Of a DNA stretch of 64,000 nt, positions 1-10,934 are shown one piece after another; the stretch's first letter is position 1, and each line of letters opens with the position of its first letter. The notes beneath the pieces were generated by a model. It searched no databases, was not told where the DNA came from, and saw only the letters and a list, made by a program, of their open reading frames with translations. Position numbers and translations under genes: made by a program. The DNA comes from Alphaproteobacteria bacterium (GTDB lineage: Bacteria; Pseudomonadota; Alphaproteobacteria; UBA8366), in assembly GCA_009377445.1 (NCBI GenBank), contig WHUA01000001.1, positions 518,725-582,724 on the forward strand, given 5' to 3'.

Positions 1-818
1 GCCGCGGGCGCGCTCACCGCATAACAATAGCTGCAGCCGTGCGGGCAGGTGTCGTAGGCGCCGATGTCGCGCGACGCATGGCACAGGCAATCGGGGCGGT
101 TGCCCTTGATCCGGGCCGCGATCGGGCGGCCGGCGATATCGGAAAGCCGCGCGGCGTCGATGCAGTGCGCCGGTGCGCCGCCCGACGGCAGAAAATCCGC
201 CTGGGCGCAGACGCTGAACGTCATGCCGGCGTTCCGCGCGATCGCCGCCAGCTCGGTGGCCAGCGCCCTCTTCGCCGCGGCCTCCGGGTCCTCCCAGGCA
301 AATCCCCCGCGGGCCGCCGCGGCGTCCAGGTTGCGCCGGGTCTTGCGGTAGACATGGGCGAAGGAAACCACGACTTCGTCGACCGAGCCGGTGAGCGCGC
401 GGGCGAGCGCGGCGAAGTTCTCGCGATGCCAGGCGGCCGGCGTCAGGCTGGTGAACAGGACCGGATCGTAGCGCCAGACCGCGGCCCGGGGCCCGAAGTC
501 CTGGCGCAGCCGCCGGATCTGCCCGACCGCCCGGCCGGCCGGGATCGTGCTGGATTCGAGCGCCCGCGGATATCCCGTGACCGTGAACTGCACGGCGAAG
601 GGCGCGACCGCCGCGACCGCCGGGAGCCGCCCGGCCAGAGGGCCGATATTGCGCGTCCACAGCACGAAGCCGTCGACCGCGTCCGGCGTCAGCGCGACGT
701 CGCAAGTCTGCCCGCCCCAGGGGTTGGTCATGCGGCAGAATCCCGCCGCCAGCCGGGCCAGGAGCCAGTCGGCGTAGAAAGCCGGAATGTCGGTCTTGTA
801 GCTCGCCGAGATGATCAT
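1..818 (-). CDS. DUF1848 radical-SAM-type protein, 3' end cut by window edge
   Basis: The reading frame opens at ATG 818 (N-terminus MIISASYKTDIPAFYADW) and is still open at base 1, giving 272 visible codons; the C-terminus is missing. The start matches the usual DUF1848 opening (ISAS-x-x-TDIPAFY). Near the visible end three cysteines form C258-x3-C262-x2-C265 (CPHGCSYCYA), the spacing used by radical SAM proteins to hold a 4Fe-4S cluster. In this family the motif lies near the C-terminus, which fits. The substrate is unknown. The gene is divergent from dnaK with 267 bp between them. An open frame on the other strand (39-959) is a GC-rich shadow. Confidence 0.85.
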   Translation of the reverse strand, partial: MIISASYKTDIPAFYADWLLARLAAGFCRMTNPWGGQTCDVALTPDAVDGFVLWTRNIGPLAGRLPAVAAVAPFAVQFTVTGYPRALESSTIPAGRAVGQIRRLRQDFGPRAAVWRYDPVLFTSLTPAAWHRENFAALARALTGSVDEVVVSFAHVYRKTRRNLDAAAARGGFAWEDPEAAAKRALATELAAIARNAGMTFSVCAQADFLPSGGAPAHCIDAARLSDIAGRPIAARIKGNRPDCLCHASRDIGAYDTCPHGCSYCYAVSAPA

Positions 819-928
819 ATCTGTGCGTTAACCTATTTCACGGCGCGGCCTTCGCAAAGGGCCCGGCGGCGTGGCGGATTTCGGCCTGTTTTCAACCGGT
901 TTCGCCGCAAAAACTGTACTTTGGAATT

Positions 929-958
929 CTTGCACAGCTTCGCGCCCCTCCCTATATA
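929..958 (+). promoter_or_regulatory. Probable heat-shock (sigma-32) promoter of dnaK
   Basis: CTTGCA at 929-934 and CCCTATATA at 950-958 are separated by 15 bp. This fits the RpoH-type pattern CTTGaa / CCCcATnTa. It lies about 127 bp upstream of the dnaK start, where a heat-shock promoter is expected. The leader that follows (959-1085) has small GC hairpins but no RNA thermometer I can recognise. Confidence 0.65.
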
Positions 959-1085
959 GCGGGTGTTGCTTTAGCAGACCGTGAGTGGGAACCCTCCAGC
1001 GCGGCGCTGATGGTCAGGCCGCCGGAGCCGGCATTGAAACGCTCGGCCGGCCGTCGAGGGTTCGCCGAAAGGGGAAAAGGACGAT

Positions 1086-3020
<1,935 letters not shown>

Positions 3021-3061
3021 TCGCTGCGGTCTCGCCGTGATCGAATGTAAGCTAGGCCGGA

Positions 3062-3090
3062 CCTCCGGAAGCAGATAACGCTTCCGGAGG
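3062..3090 (+). promoter_or_regulatory. Perfect 11-bp intercistronic hairpin between dnaK and dnaJ
   Basis: CCTCCGGAAGC (3062-3072) pairs with GCTTCCGGAGG (3080-3090) around a 7-nt loop. No T-run follows, so a complete intrinsic terminator is unlikely. A partial terminator, an mRNA-stability element at the dnaK 3' end, or a processing site would all fit; each would make dnaJ expression lower than dnaK. Confidence 0.6.
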
Positions 3091-3115
3091 CCGAGTTTCC
3101 GGTCAAGGGTGGTCG

Positions 3116-4246
3116 ATGGAAAAGCGGGATTATTATGACGTCCTGGGGGTTGGGCGTGACGCGGACGCGGAAGCCGTAAAGAAGGCTTACCGCAAGCTCG
3201 CGATGCAGTTCCATCCCGATCGCAATCCGGGCGACGGCGAAGCGGAAACCCGCTTCAAGGAAGCCGCGGAAGCGTACGAGGTCCTCAAGGACAAGAACAA
3301 GAAAGCCGCCTATGACCGGTTCGGGCACGCGGCTTTCGAAAGCGCCGGCCGTCCCGGCGGCCCGGGCGGGTTCGACTTCGCGTCCGGCTTCTCGGACATC
3401 TTCGACGAAGTATTCGGCGATTTCATGGGCGGCCGTCCGGGCCGGCGCAACGCCGCGCGCGGCGCCGATCTCCGCTACAATCTGGAAGTCTCGCTCGAGG
3501 ACGCGTTTCACGGCAGGACCGTGGAGATACGCGTCCCGACCTCGGTCGCCTGCGAGGCCTGCAAGGGCGGCGGGGCCGAAGGCGGCGCGCGGCCGACCAC
3601 CTGCGGCACCTGCGGCGGCCACGGCAAGGTGCGCAGCCAGCAGGGCTTCTTCACCATCGAGCGGACCTGTCCGGCCTGCGCCGGGCACGGCCAGGTGATC
3701 GACAAGCCGTGCAAGGCCTGCGGCGGCAACGGCAGGGTACACAAGGAAAAGACGCTCTCGGTCGCCATCCCGGCCGGCGTCGACGACGGCACGCGCATTC
3801 GCCTTGCCAACGAAGGGGAGGCCGGCGTGCGCGGCGCGCCCGCGGGCGACCTGTACATCTTCCTGCAAGTACGCCAGCACGAGCTGTTCGAGCGCGAAGG
3901 CTCCGATATCTTCTGCCGCGTGCCGATCACCGTGGTGACGGCGGCGCTCGGCGGCACGGTCGACGTGCCGACGATCGACGGCACCATGGCCAAGGTCTCT
4001 GTGCCGGAAGGCGCGCAGTCCGGGCAGCAGTTCCGGCTGCGCGGCAAGGGCATGTCGGTGCTGAACGGCAAGGGCCGCGGCGACATGTATATCGAGACCT
4101 CGGTCGAGACGCCGGTGCAGCTCACGCGGAAGCAAAAGGAATTGCTGCGCGAATTCGACGAAGCCGGCGCCGGCCGGACGCACAGCCCGCAATCGGAGGG
4201 CTTCTTCTCCCGCGTCAAGGAGCTCTGGGAAGACCTGACGGAATAG
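3116..4246 (+). CDS. dnaJ: Co-chaperone DnaJ (Hsp40)
   Basis: DnaJ delivers unfolded clients to DnaK and stimulates its ATPase. The 376-residue protein has the full class I layout. The J domain covers about 1-70 with the HPD motif at 33-35, followed by a Gly/Phe-rich linker (about 75-115). Four zinc-binding CxxCxGxG-type repeats follow ([32 protein letters not shown]), then the C-terminal substrate domains. It follows dnaK on the same strand. The start ATG is preceded by GGTGG-type ribosome-site bases. Confidence 0.98.
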   Translation: MEKRDYYDVLGVGRDADAEAVKKAYRKLAMQFHPDRNPGDGEAETRFKEAAEAYEVLKDKNKKAAYDRFGHAAFESAGRPGGPGGFDFASGFSDIFDEVFGDFMGGRPGRRNAARGADLRYNLEVSLEDAFHGRTVEIRVPTSVACEACKGGGAEGGARPTTCGTCGGHGKVRSQQGFFTIERTCPACAGHGQVIDKPCKACGGNGRVHKEKTLSVAIPAGVDDGTRIRLANEGEAGVRGAPAGDLYIFLQVRQHELFEREGSDIFCRVPITVVTAALGGTVDVPTIDGTMAKVSVPEGAQSGQQFRLRGKGMSVLNGKGRGDMYIETSVETPVQLTRKQKELLREFDEAGAGRTHSPQSEGFFSRVKELWEDLTE

Positions 4247-4321
4247 GGCGCCGCCCTTCGCCGCTTCCTCTCCGCCCCCGCTTCGGCTACAACGGATTCA
4301 TCTACCCCAGGGAGGTGGATG

Positions 4322-5137
4322 ATGAGCGACGACGTGAAGATCGGTATCGTGGGCGCCGCCGGCCGCATGGGCCAGATGCTGGTGCGCCAGGTGACGGCGA
4401 CCGCCGGCTGCCGCGTGGCGGGCGCCACGGAAGGCGCGAAAAGCCATTCGCTCGGCAAGGACGCGGGCGCCGTTGCTGGTATCGGCGATCTCGGCGTCGT
4501 TATCATCGAAGATCCCGCCGCGATGATCGCCAACGTGGATGTCGTGATCGATTTCACCGTGCCGGCGGCGACCGCCGAGCATGCGCGCCTCGCCGCGCAG
4601 GCGGAGGCGGCGCTGATCGCCGGCACCACCGGGCTGAACGCGGAGCAGGAAGAGGCGGTGCGGTTGGCCGCGCGTCATGTCGCGGTCGTGCGCGCGTCCA
4701 ATTTCAGCGTCGGCGTGACCCTGCTGCTGGCGCTGACCGAGCAGGTCGCCGGCATCCTCGGTCCCGACTACGACGTCGAAATTCTCGAAATGCACCACCG
4801 CCATAAGGTCGACGCGCCGTCGGGGACCGCGATCAGCCTCGGCGAGGCGGCGGCGAAGGGCCGCGGCGTCGATCTCGCCAAGGTGCGCCAGGCGGTGCGC
4901 GACGGCCATACCGGGGCGCGGCCGCAGGGCCAGATCGGCTTCGCCACGCTCCGCGGCGGCGACGTGGTCGGCGACCACACCGTGATCTTCGCGGGCGAAG
5001 GCGAACGGGTCGAGCTCGGCCACAAGGCGGCGAGCCGCCAGGTCTTCGCCGCCGGCGCGGTGCGCGCCGCGCTGTGGACGCGCGGCAAGCCCTCGGGCCT
5101 CTACAGCATGAAGCACGTGCTGGGGTTCGCGAAATAG
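4322..5137 (+). CDS. dapB: 4-hydroxy-tetrahydrodipicolinate reductase
   Basis: DapB carries out the NAD(P)H-dependent reduction step of the diaminopimelate/lysine pathway in the cytosol. The N-terminal nucleotide fold carries GIVGAAGRMG. The catalytic segment HHRHKVDAPSGTA has the basic residues and the substrate-binding SGT. The length of 271 residues matches the family (E. coli 273). Two ATGs are adjacent (4319 and 4322). The ribosome site GGGAGGTGG ends at 4318, so spacing favours 4322. The gene lies 75 bp after dnaJ on the same strand and converges with the DUF2244 gene. Confidence 0.97.
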   Translation: MSDDVKIGIVGAAGRMGQMLVRQVTATAGCRVAGATEGAKSHSLGKDAGAVAGIGDLGVVIIEDPAAMIANVDVVIDFTVPAATAEHARLAAQAEAALIAGTTGLNAEQEEAVRLAARHVAVVRASNFSVGVTLLLALTEQVAGILGPDYDVEILEMHHRHKVDAPSGTAISLGEAAAKGRGVDLAKVRQAVRDGHTGARPQGQIGFATLRGGDVVGDHTVIFAGEGERVELGHKAASRQVFAAGAVRAALWTRGKPSGLYSMKHVLGFAK

Positions 5138-5155
5138 CGCCTCCGAAATAGCGCC

Positions 5156-5674
5156 TCACCGGGCGAAGGCGCGGCTCCAGCGATTGCGCCACTCCGCGAC
5201 CGCCTTGCGCAGCGCCTCGGCGACTTCCGCGCGCTCGGCCGGGGTCAGGAAGGCGCCGATTACCAGCGAGCGGCCGTGGCTCGACAGCCTGAGCTGGCTG
5301 TCGTGGCGCGGCGGATCGTCCATCGATATCTGCAGCCATGTCGGCTCGAACTCCCAGCGGCCGACCACGCCCCGGGGGCTGACCCGCATGACCTCGAGTT
5401 GCCGCTCGGTCAGCCGCACCCGCTCGTAAGCGCGCCCCGACCGGTAGTTGAGCCGGAAGGCGAAGTAGAGCAGCAGGAGCTCGACGCCGGAGAAGCCGAA
5501 AACCGGCCAGGCGCCGGCGACCACGAACAGGACGCCGATGACCAGCACCGACGTGCCCGCGATAAGCATGAGAATGCGAAACCCGGCCCGGCTCAGGCTG
5601 CGGTTGGGCTGCAGGGTCGCGTCGAAGAAGATCGACCCCCGATCGGTGCCGTGTCTTGTTGCGTGCTCGGACAT
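5156..5674 (-). CDS. DUF2244 membrane protein
   Basis: This is a 172-residue protein of unknown function. The family signature is recognisable near residues 16-32 (FFDATLQPNRSLSRAGF). Two hydrophobic segments follow, at about 32-53 and 55-73, then a cytosolic C-terminal half with an RVSPRG-x-x-GRWEFEP strand region. The arrangement suggests a small inner-membrane protein with two spans and both ends inside. It converges with dapB (18 bp between the ends) and is divergent from nth. The evidence supports the family only, not a function. Confidence 0.85.
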   Translation of the reverse strand: MSEHATRHGTDRGSIFFDATLQPNRSLSRAGFRILMLIAGTSVLVIGVLFVVAGAWPVFGFSGVELLLLYFAFRLNYRSGRAYERVRLTERQLEVMRVSPRGVVGRWEFEPTWLQISMDDPPRHDSQLRLSSHGRSLVIGAFLTPAERAEVAEALRKAVAEWRNRWSRAFAR

Positions 5675-5759
5675 CTCGCTGGCAACAATATCTATCGCAA
5701 ACGCCGCTTCGTCCAGAGGGGCGCTTGGCTTGCGCCGGGGGCTTGGCTACTCTCGCGGC

Positions 5760-6392
5760 ATGAAAAAGGCCAATGTGGAAGAGTTCTTCCGCCGCCTCGA
5801 GGCGCAGAACCCGGACCCGAGGGGCGAGCTCCACTACATCAATCCCTACACGCTCCTGGTGGCGGTCGTGCTCTCGGCGCAGGCGACGGACGTCGGCGTC
5901 AACAAGGCGACCGGGCCGTTGTTCGCCGTGGCGGACACGCCCGAGAAGATGCTGGCGCTCGGCGAGGCGCGCGTGCGCGACTACATCAAGACGATCGGGC
6001 TCTTCAACGGCAAGGCCAAGAACGTCATCGGGCTCAGCCGGAAGCTGATCGAGGAGCACGGCGGCGAAGTGCCGCGCGACCGCGCGACGCTGGAGCAGCT
6101 TCCCGGCGTCGGGCGGAAAACCGCCAACGTCGTGCTCAATATCGCCTTCGGCGAGCCGACCATCGCCGTCGATACCCACATCTTCCGGGTCGGCAACCGC
6201 ACGGGCCTGGCGCCCGGGAAAACCGTGCTGGCGGTCGAATTGAAGCTGGAGAAGGCGGTGCCGGTGAAGTACCGCCTGCACGCCCACCACTGGCTCATCC
6301 TGCACGGGCGCTACGTCTGCAAGGCGCGTAAGCCGAACTGCCCGGTCTGCGTGGTGAGCGACCTCTGCGCATACAAGGCGAAAACGCTGTGA
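5760..6392 (+). CDS. nth: Endonuclease III (DNA glycosylase/AP lyase)
   Basis: Nth removes oxidised pyrimidines and cuts the abasic site in base-excision repair. The protein is 210 residues, close to E. coli Nth (211). The helix-hairpin-helix LPGVGRKTANVV contains the catalytic Lys120, the catalytic Asp138 is in VDTHIFRV, and four cysteines at 187, 194, 197 and 203 (C-x6-C-x2-C-x5-C) bind the 4Fe-4S cluster. These positions coincide with the E. coli numbering. The frame is open upstream to 5538, but that part is antisense to the DUF2244 gene; ATG 5760 gives the family N-terminus. Confidence 0.98.
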   Translation: MKKANVEEFFRRLEAQNPDPRGELHYINPYTLLVAVVLSAQATDVGVNKATGPLFAVADTPEKMLALGEARVRDYIKTIGLFNGKAKNVIGLSRKLIEEHGGEVPRDRATLEQLPGVGRKTANVVLNIAFGEPTIAVDTHIFRVGNRTGLAPGKTVLAVELKLEKAVPVKYRLHAHHWLILHGRYVCKARKPNCPVCVVSDLCAYKAKTL

Positions 6393-6402
6393 GGCGCGCC
6401 CG

Positions 6403-6870
6403 TCAGCCGGTGGGCTGGGCCCTGCGCTCCTGGCGCATCCGGGAATAGCAGCTATCAAGCGGCTCCGCCCCCGGAACCCTGGGGCGCAGCTCGGCGTGCT
6501 TCACGTGCGTTTCGCTGCCGGAGGTATAGAGGAAGAGATCGAGGATGCAGTTGGTCGCGCGGTACTGCCATATCTGGGCGCTGCCGTCGCGGCGGACGAA
6601 GTCGGGCGCGCCGAGGATCGGCAACACCCGCTCCGGGCTGTAGCCCATGAATTCATCCGAATTGAACCGGACGACGTGCATCGCGGCTGCGTTCCCTGCC
6701 GGATTGCGGGCCTCGCCGACGCCCGTAACCGTGCCCGTCGGCGCAGCGGCGCCGTCGGATGCGGCGCCGGCCGACGCCGCCACCGTCTTGCCGGTGGTCT
6801 GGCAGCCGCCGGCGAACGCAATGCAGATCAAGGCCGCGAGGAGGGGCCGCAAAGGACGGAGATCAGGCAC
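6403..6870 (-). CDS. Small lipoprotein, unknown function
   Basis: I do not recognise a named family. Starting at GTG 6870, the 155-residue product has a short basic start, a hydrophobic stretch (LLAALICIAFAG) and a lipobox-like AGGC with Cys23, so it should be a lipid-anchored envelope protein. The mature part begins with a low-complexity Ala/Gly/Thr linker. A conserved-looking domain follows (RFNSDEFMGYSPERVLPILG, then WQYRATNCILDLFLY), similar in style to alphaproteobacterial hypothetical lipoproteins. The start overlaps the bactofilin stop by 8 bp, which suggests translational coupling and perhaps a shared envelope role. A longer frame upstream is antisense or overlapping. Confidence 0.75.
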   Translation of the reverse strand: MPDLRPLRPLLAALICIAFAGGCQTTGKTVAASAGAASDGAAAPTGTVTGVGEARNPAGNAAAMHVVRFNSDEFMGYSPERVLPILGAPDFVRRDGSAQIWQYRATNCILDLFLYTSGSETHVKHAELRPRVPGAEPLDSCYSRMRQERRAQPTG

Positions 6871-7381
6871 GGATGTCGTTTTCGCGCTCCAGGTGGAGGC
6901 CGGTGTCGCCGTCGCCCGCGAAGCGCGAGCGCTTGATCTCGTCGGTGAGGCGCGGCACGGAGGCATCCGCGATCACCTGCACGTCGCCGGAAATCTGCCC
7001 GCCGCGCTCGATCTCGAGCTCGGCGTAGCGGATGCGCCCGATGACCTGGCCGGTCCGGCGGATCAGCAGGCGGCCGCGCGCGGTAAGCTCGCCTTCGAAC
7101 CGTCCCTTGATCTCCGCCACGTCGATCTCGACCTTGCCCTCGAAGACGCCGCTCTCGGTGATCTCGAACCGCCGGCTGTCCTGCAGCGAGGCGCGGACCG
7201 TCCCTTCGACCACCAGGACGTCGCAATCGGTGATCTCGCCCGCCAGCGTGATCTCGCGCCCGACGACGAGCTTCTTGTGGCCCTCGTTATGGACGGGATC
7301 GCCCTGCAGCCCGCCCGGCATGCTGACGATGCGCCGGGCAATCTCCGACGGGAATTGGGGTGGTTTCCGGTTCTCGGCCAT
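6863..7381 (-). CDS. Bactofilin family cytoskeletal protein
   Basis: Bactofilins polymerise without nucleotide through a beta-helical core and scaffold cell-wall or polarity factors at the membrane. The protein has 172 residues from ATG 7381. A short proline-rich tail (MAENRKPPQFPSEI) is followed by a glycine/valine-periodic region typical of the bactofilin beta-helix (about 40-140: VVGREITLAGEITDCDVLVV and further turns). The frame extends upstream to 7453, but CAGGA lies just before 7381 and the preceding residues are arginine-rich and unlike the family. It is coupled to the lipoprotein gene downstream. Confidence 0.85.
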   Translation of the reverse strand: MAENRKPPQFPSEIARRIVSMPGGLQGDPVHNEGHKKLVVGREITLAGEITDCDVLVVEGTVRASLQDSRRFEITESGVFEGKVEIDVAEIKGRFEGELTARGRLLIRRTGQVIGRIRYAELEIERGGQISGDVQVIADASVPRLTDEIKRSRFAGDGDTGLHLERENDIRA

Positions 7382-7514
7382 GGGTGCATCCTGCTCATTA
7401 TTGCGCAGGCGGCGATTTCTTTTTACGGCGACGCCGTCGAGCGCGTTAATCATTTGATTTGATTATACGACGATTCTGCGCGGCCGCCACGGAATCCTTC
7501 TTTGCTTGTCGCAT

Positions 7515-8228
7515 TCAGCGGCCGCGCCGCGCGGTCAGGCCATGGAACACATGCACCATGAAGGCGGTCCCCAGCACCGGCGTCAGCAGGTTGACCAGCG
7601 GTATCGTCATGAGGAGCGTCAGCAGCATCCCGGCAAGCTGCAGGCGTCCGCGATGGCCCCGCCGCAGCCGGCTCGCCGCCGGCGGGTCGAGCCGGCGCTG
7701 CGCCACCATCTCGAAATACTCGCGGCTGATCAGATAGCCGTTCACCAGATAGAACAGCACCAGGTTCATCGGCGGCACGAACAGCAGCAGAACGTACAGG
7801 GGCAGTGCAAGCAGGTTGACGGCGAGGACCACCAGGGCGAAACGGGCGCTCGAAACGACGGTCTCCGGCACGGATACGGGCCGGGGCGCGGGCAGGCCCG
7901 GATAGTGGCGCGCCTCCACGGCGTCCGCGACCTGGTCCAGAAAGAACCCGACGATCACCGTGATCACCGCGGGGAACAGCATCAGCGTCAGCAGCAGAAG
8001 CATGCCGACGAACAGCAGCCCGGCAAGCCAGTCGAAGGCCGCGCCCAGTGTGTCCGCGAGCCATTGGACGCCGGGAACGGCATCCAGCGGCAGCACCGCC
8101 GACAGCCACCAGAGCCCGGCCCAGAGGCCGATAAAGACCAGCAGAGACAGCAGGATGCCGAGCCACAGCACGCGGCGGAGCCGGGGATCGTCGAGCTGCG
8201 CCGCCGCCTTCATGAATTGCGCAATCAT
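7515..8228 (-). CDS. EI24/CysZ-like membrane protein
   Basis: A 237-residue polytopic inner-membrane protein. Hydrophobic segments lie at about 20-44, 67-98, 131-165 and 200-225. The pattern of two long hydrophobic blocks and the motif VNGYLISREYFEMVA are typical of the EI24 domain family, which includes the sulfate permease CysZ. No sulfate genes are nearby, so a CysZ function is not supported beyond the family. It lies upstream of the bactofilin gene on the same strand, 133 bp from its start. Confidence 0.8.
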   Translation of the reverse strand: MIAQFMKAAAQLDDPRLRRVLWLGILLSLLVFIGLWAGLWWLSAVLPLDAVPGVQWLADTLGAAFDWLAGLLFVGMLLLLTLMLFPAVITVIVGFFLDQVADAVEARHYPGLPAPRPVSVPETVVSSARFALVVLAVNLLALPLYVLLLFVPPMNLVLFYLVNGYLISREYFEMVAQRRLDPPAASRLRRGHRGRLQLAGMLLTLLMTIPLVNLLTPVLGTAFMVHVFHGLTARRGR

Positions 8229-8312
8229 GCAGCCTCTTTAATACGGCGCGCTCCGGTCGGGCAAGCACCGGTTGCCCGGCCCACCTGCGCCGCTATACTC
8301 GGCCGGGCGAAA

Positions 8313-8437
8313 ACCCTCTCCGCCGACGGGCGGAGAGGGTGGCGCGCGAGGCGCGCCGGGTGAGGTGGCGCTCTCGCTGTTGCCGTGCCAACCCCCACCT
8401 CTCCCTGACCCTCTCCGCCCCTGAGGGGCAGAGAGGG
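8313..8437. repeat. Intergenic palindromic (REP-like) element
   Basis: There are two hairpins with related stems. ACCCTCTCCGCC (8313-8324) pairs perfectly with 8329-8340 around a 4-nt loop, and CCCTCTCCGCCCC (8409-8421) pairs with 8425-8437 apart from one mismatch. Between them is a GC-rich spacer containing GGGTGAGG and CCCCCACCTCTCCC, which can also pair. This is the layout of dispersed bacterial intergenic palindromic elements. It fills most of the divergent gap before the adenosine kinase gene. Confidence 0.7.
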
Positions 8438-8475
8438 AATAAAATGTATTGGTCTTTCAAGGAGTACGAAAAACG

Positions 8476-9465
8476 ATGCCGCAATACGACCTGGTCGGGA
8501 TCGGCAATGCGCTGGTCGACGTGGTGGCGCAGACGGACGATGCCTTCATCGCCGCCAGCGGCTTCGCCAAGGGCTCGATGACGCTGGTCGATGCCGCGGC
8601 GGCCGACGCGCTCTACCGCCGCATGCCGGCCGGGATCGAGGCGTCCGGCGGGTCATGCGCCAACACGATGGCCGGGTTCGCATCGCTCGGCGGGCGCGGC
8701 GCCTATATCGGCAAGGTGTCGGACGACCAGTTCGGCGGCGTCTTCCGCCACGACATGCGGGCGATCGGCTGCGATTTCGACACGCCGGCCGCGGACGGCG
8801 GGCCGCCGACCGGGCGCTGCCTCGTCCTGGTGACGCCCGACGCGCAGCGGACGATGTGCACGCATCTCGGTGCCGCCTGCACGCTCGCGCCGGGCGATCT
8901 CGACCGCGCCGTGCTGCGGAACGCGAAGGTGGTCTACATGGAAGGCTACCTGTTCGACCAGCCGGCGGCGCAGCAGGCCTTCGCCGAGGCGGCAGAGATC
9001 GTGCATGACGCCGGCGGCGAAGTATCGGTCACCCTGTCCGACGGCTTCTGCGTCGATCGGCACCGCGCCGCCTTCCGCCACCTGGTGGAGGAACATATCG
9101 ACATCCTGTTCGCGAACGAGGTCGAGATCCGCTCGCTCTACCAGGCCGACGGCTTCGACGACGCGCTCAGGCAGGTGCGCGGCCAGTGCCGGGTCGCGTG
9201 CCTCACGCGGAGCGAGAAGGGCGCGGTGGTGGTGAGCGGCGAGGAGATGCATATCGTCGAGGCGGAGCCGGTCGGCGCCGTCATCGACACCACCGGCGCG
9301 GGCGACCAGTTCGCCGCCGGCTTTCTCTACGGCTACACGCGGAACATGAGCCTGGATCGTTGCGCGCGCATCGGCGCGGTGGCGGCGGCCGAAGTCATCC
9401 AGCATTACGGCGCGCGGCCTGCGGCCGATCTCCGCGCGCTCGTGAAGCAGAAGCTGGGCGCATGA
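8476..9465 (+). CDS. Adenosine kinase (PfkB family)
   Basis: It probably phosphorylates adenosine to AMP with ATP (purine salvage). The 329-residue sequence matches the alphaproteobacterial adenosine kinase group: the YDLVGIGNALVDVV start, GGSCANTMAGFASLGG (substrate side), GRCLVLVTPDAQRTM, and the C-terminal catalytic/anion-hole motif DTTGAGDQFAAGFLYGY. ATG 8476 follows AAGGAG at 8459-8464. A TTG further upstream (8449) is in frame but would remove that spacing. A different sugar or nucleoside substrate cannot be excluded from sequence. Confidence 0.88.
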   Translation: MPQYDLVGIGNALVDVVAQTDDAFIAASGFAKGSMTLVDAAAADALYRRMPAGIEASGGSCANTMAGFASLGGRGAYIGKVSDDQFGGVFRHDMRAIGCDFDTPAADGGPPTGRCLVLVTPDAQRTMCTHLGAACTLAPGDLDRAVLRNAKVVYMEGYLFDQPAAQQAFAEAAEIVHDAGGEVSVTLSDGFCVDRHRAAFRHLVEEHIDILFANEVEIRSLYQADGFDDALRQVRGQCRVACLTRSEKGAVVVSGEEMHIVEAEPVGAVIDTTGAGDQFAAGFLYGYTRNMSLDRCARIGAVAAAEVIQHYGARPAADLRALVKQKLGA

Positions 9466-9490
9466 CGGCGCGCGCCGGGAGCGCCGCGGC

Positions 9491-10843
9491 ATGAACGGAG
9501 AATGGCGCTCCTCGCTCGCGGTCTATCGCGACCGCCGCGTGCTGTCCCTGCTTTTTCTCGGCTTCTCCAGCGGCCTGCCGCTCGCGCTGACCGGCGCCAC
9601 GCTCGCGGCTAGGCTCGAGCAGGCAGGCGTTTCGCTGACCGAGATCGGCCTTTTCGGCCTCGTCGGCATCGCTTATTCGCTGAAATTCCTGTGGTCGCCG
9701 CTCGTCGACCGCCTGCCGCTGCCCGTGCTGACCAGGCGCTTCGGCCGCCGCCGCGGCTGGATGCTGCTGGCGCAATGCACGCTCATGGTCGCAATCGCCG
9801 GCATGGCGCCGGTCGATCCCGCCGGTACGGACGGCCTCGCGCGGACCGTGTTCTGGGCCGTCATCGTCGCCTTCGCCTCGGCGACGCAGGACATCGTGAT
9901 CGACGCCTACCGCACCGAGATCGTCGACCAGCCGAAGCTCGGCGCGGGCGCGGCCAACCTCGTCTTCGGCTATCGCATCGCGATGCTGGTGTCGGGCGGC
10001 GGCGCCTTGCTCATCGCCGCCTATGGCGGCTGGACGATGGCCTATGGGACGATGGCCGCCGTGATGCTCGTCGGCGTCGCCACCGTGCTGCTCAATCCCG
10101 AGCCGCAGCGGCGCTCGAGCGTGGAATCGGAACGCCTCGAAGCCGACGCGGCCCGCCGTTTTTCCGGCACTCCGGCGGCGCTTCGCGCGATTGCGGTCTG
10201 GATCCACGGCGCGGTCGTCAGTCCCTTCGTCGAGTTCATGACCCGTCCGGGCTGGGCGGTGATCCTGCTGTTCATCGTGCTCTACAAATACGGCGACGCG
10301 CTGCTCGGTTTCATGGCGACGCCCTTCTATCTCCGCATGGGCTTCTCGCTGGCCGAAATCGGCGTCATCAGCAAGGGCTGGGGGCTGGCGATGACGCTGC
10401 TCGGCGCCGGGCTCGGCGGCTGGATGGTGGCGCGCTTCGGCATCCTCCGCAGCCTGCTTTTCTGCGGCGTGCTGCAGGCGTTGTCCAATCTCGTCTTCGC
10501 CGCGCTCGCTTGGGTCGGCTATTCCGTGCCGATGCTCGTCGTCACCATCTGCGTCGAGAACCTGACCGGCGGCATGGGGACGACCGCCTTCGTCGCCTAT
10601 ATGTCGAGCCTCTGCAACGTGGCCTACACGGCGACGCAGTACGCCTTGCTGTCGTCGCTGATGGCGACGGCGCGCACCGCGCTGGCGGCCGGCGGCGGCT
10701 GGCTCGCCGATCAGACCGGCTGGGTGACTTTTTTCCTGCTCACCACGGCCGCGGCGCTGCCGGGGCTGCTGCTGCTCGTGTGGATGATGCGGCGCTACCC
10801 GCCGGTATCCGCCCGGGCTGGGGAAGGCGCGCCCGCCGATTGA
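9491..10843 (+). CDS. ampG: AmpG-like MFS transporter (probable muropeptide permease)
   Basis: A 450-residue major facilitator with about 12 to 14 hydrophobic segments. The opening [17 protein letters not shown] and the loop [15 protein letters not shown] followed by GRRRGWM are characteristic of AmpG, which imports GlcNAc-anhydroMurNAc peptides for cell-wall recycling. It also has the [11 protein letters not shown] motif typical of the group. It starts 26 bp after the adenosine kinase gene. No other recycling genes are adjacent, so the substrate is inferred from the family. Confidence 0.85.
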   Translation: MNGEWRSSLAVYRDRRVLSLLFLGFSSGLPLALTGATLAARLEQAGVSLTEIGLFGLVGIAYSLKFLWSPLVDRLPLPVLTRRFGRRRGWMLLAQCTLMVAIAGMAPVDPAGTDGLARTVFWAVIVAFASATQDIVIDAYRTEIVDQPKLGAGAANLVFGYRIAMLVSGGGALLIAAYGGWTMAYGTMAAVMLVGVATVLLNPEPQRRSSVESERLEADAARRFSGTPAALRAIAVWIHGAVVSPFVEFMTRPGWAVILLFIVLYKYGDALLGFMATPFYLRMGFSLAEIGVISKGWGLAMTLLGAGLGGWMVARFGILRSLLFCGVLQALSNLVFAALAWVGYSVPMLVVTICVENLTGGMGTTAFVAYMSSLCNVAYTATQYALLSSLMATARTALAAGGGWLADQTGWVTFFLLTTAAALPGLLLLVWMMRRYPPVSARAGEGAPAD

Positions 10844-10934
10844 GCCCTCCGATCGCACGTGGCCCGGTTGCGCCGGATCAGGGGATTGCCGCGCGCCGTG
10901 CGATAATGGTTCCGAACAACGCGGGAGCCTGGGC

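Noticed and set aside
39..959. 306-codon open frame on the plus strand
   Set aside because: It is antisense to the DUF1848 gene, Arg/Gly/Ala-rich and without family motifs. It is a product of high GC.
8313..8437. CRISPR-like repeats
   Set aside because: There are only two imperfect palindromic units with no regular spacers and no cas genes in the window.
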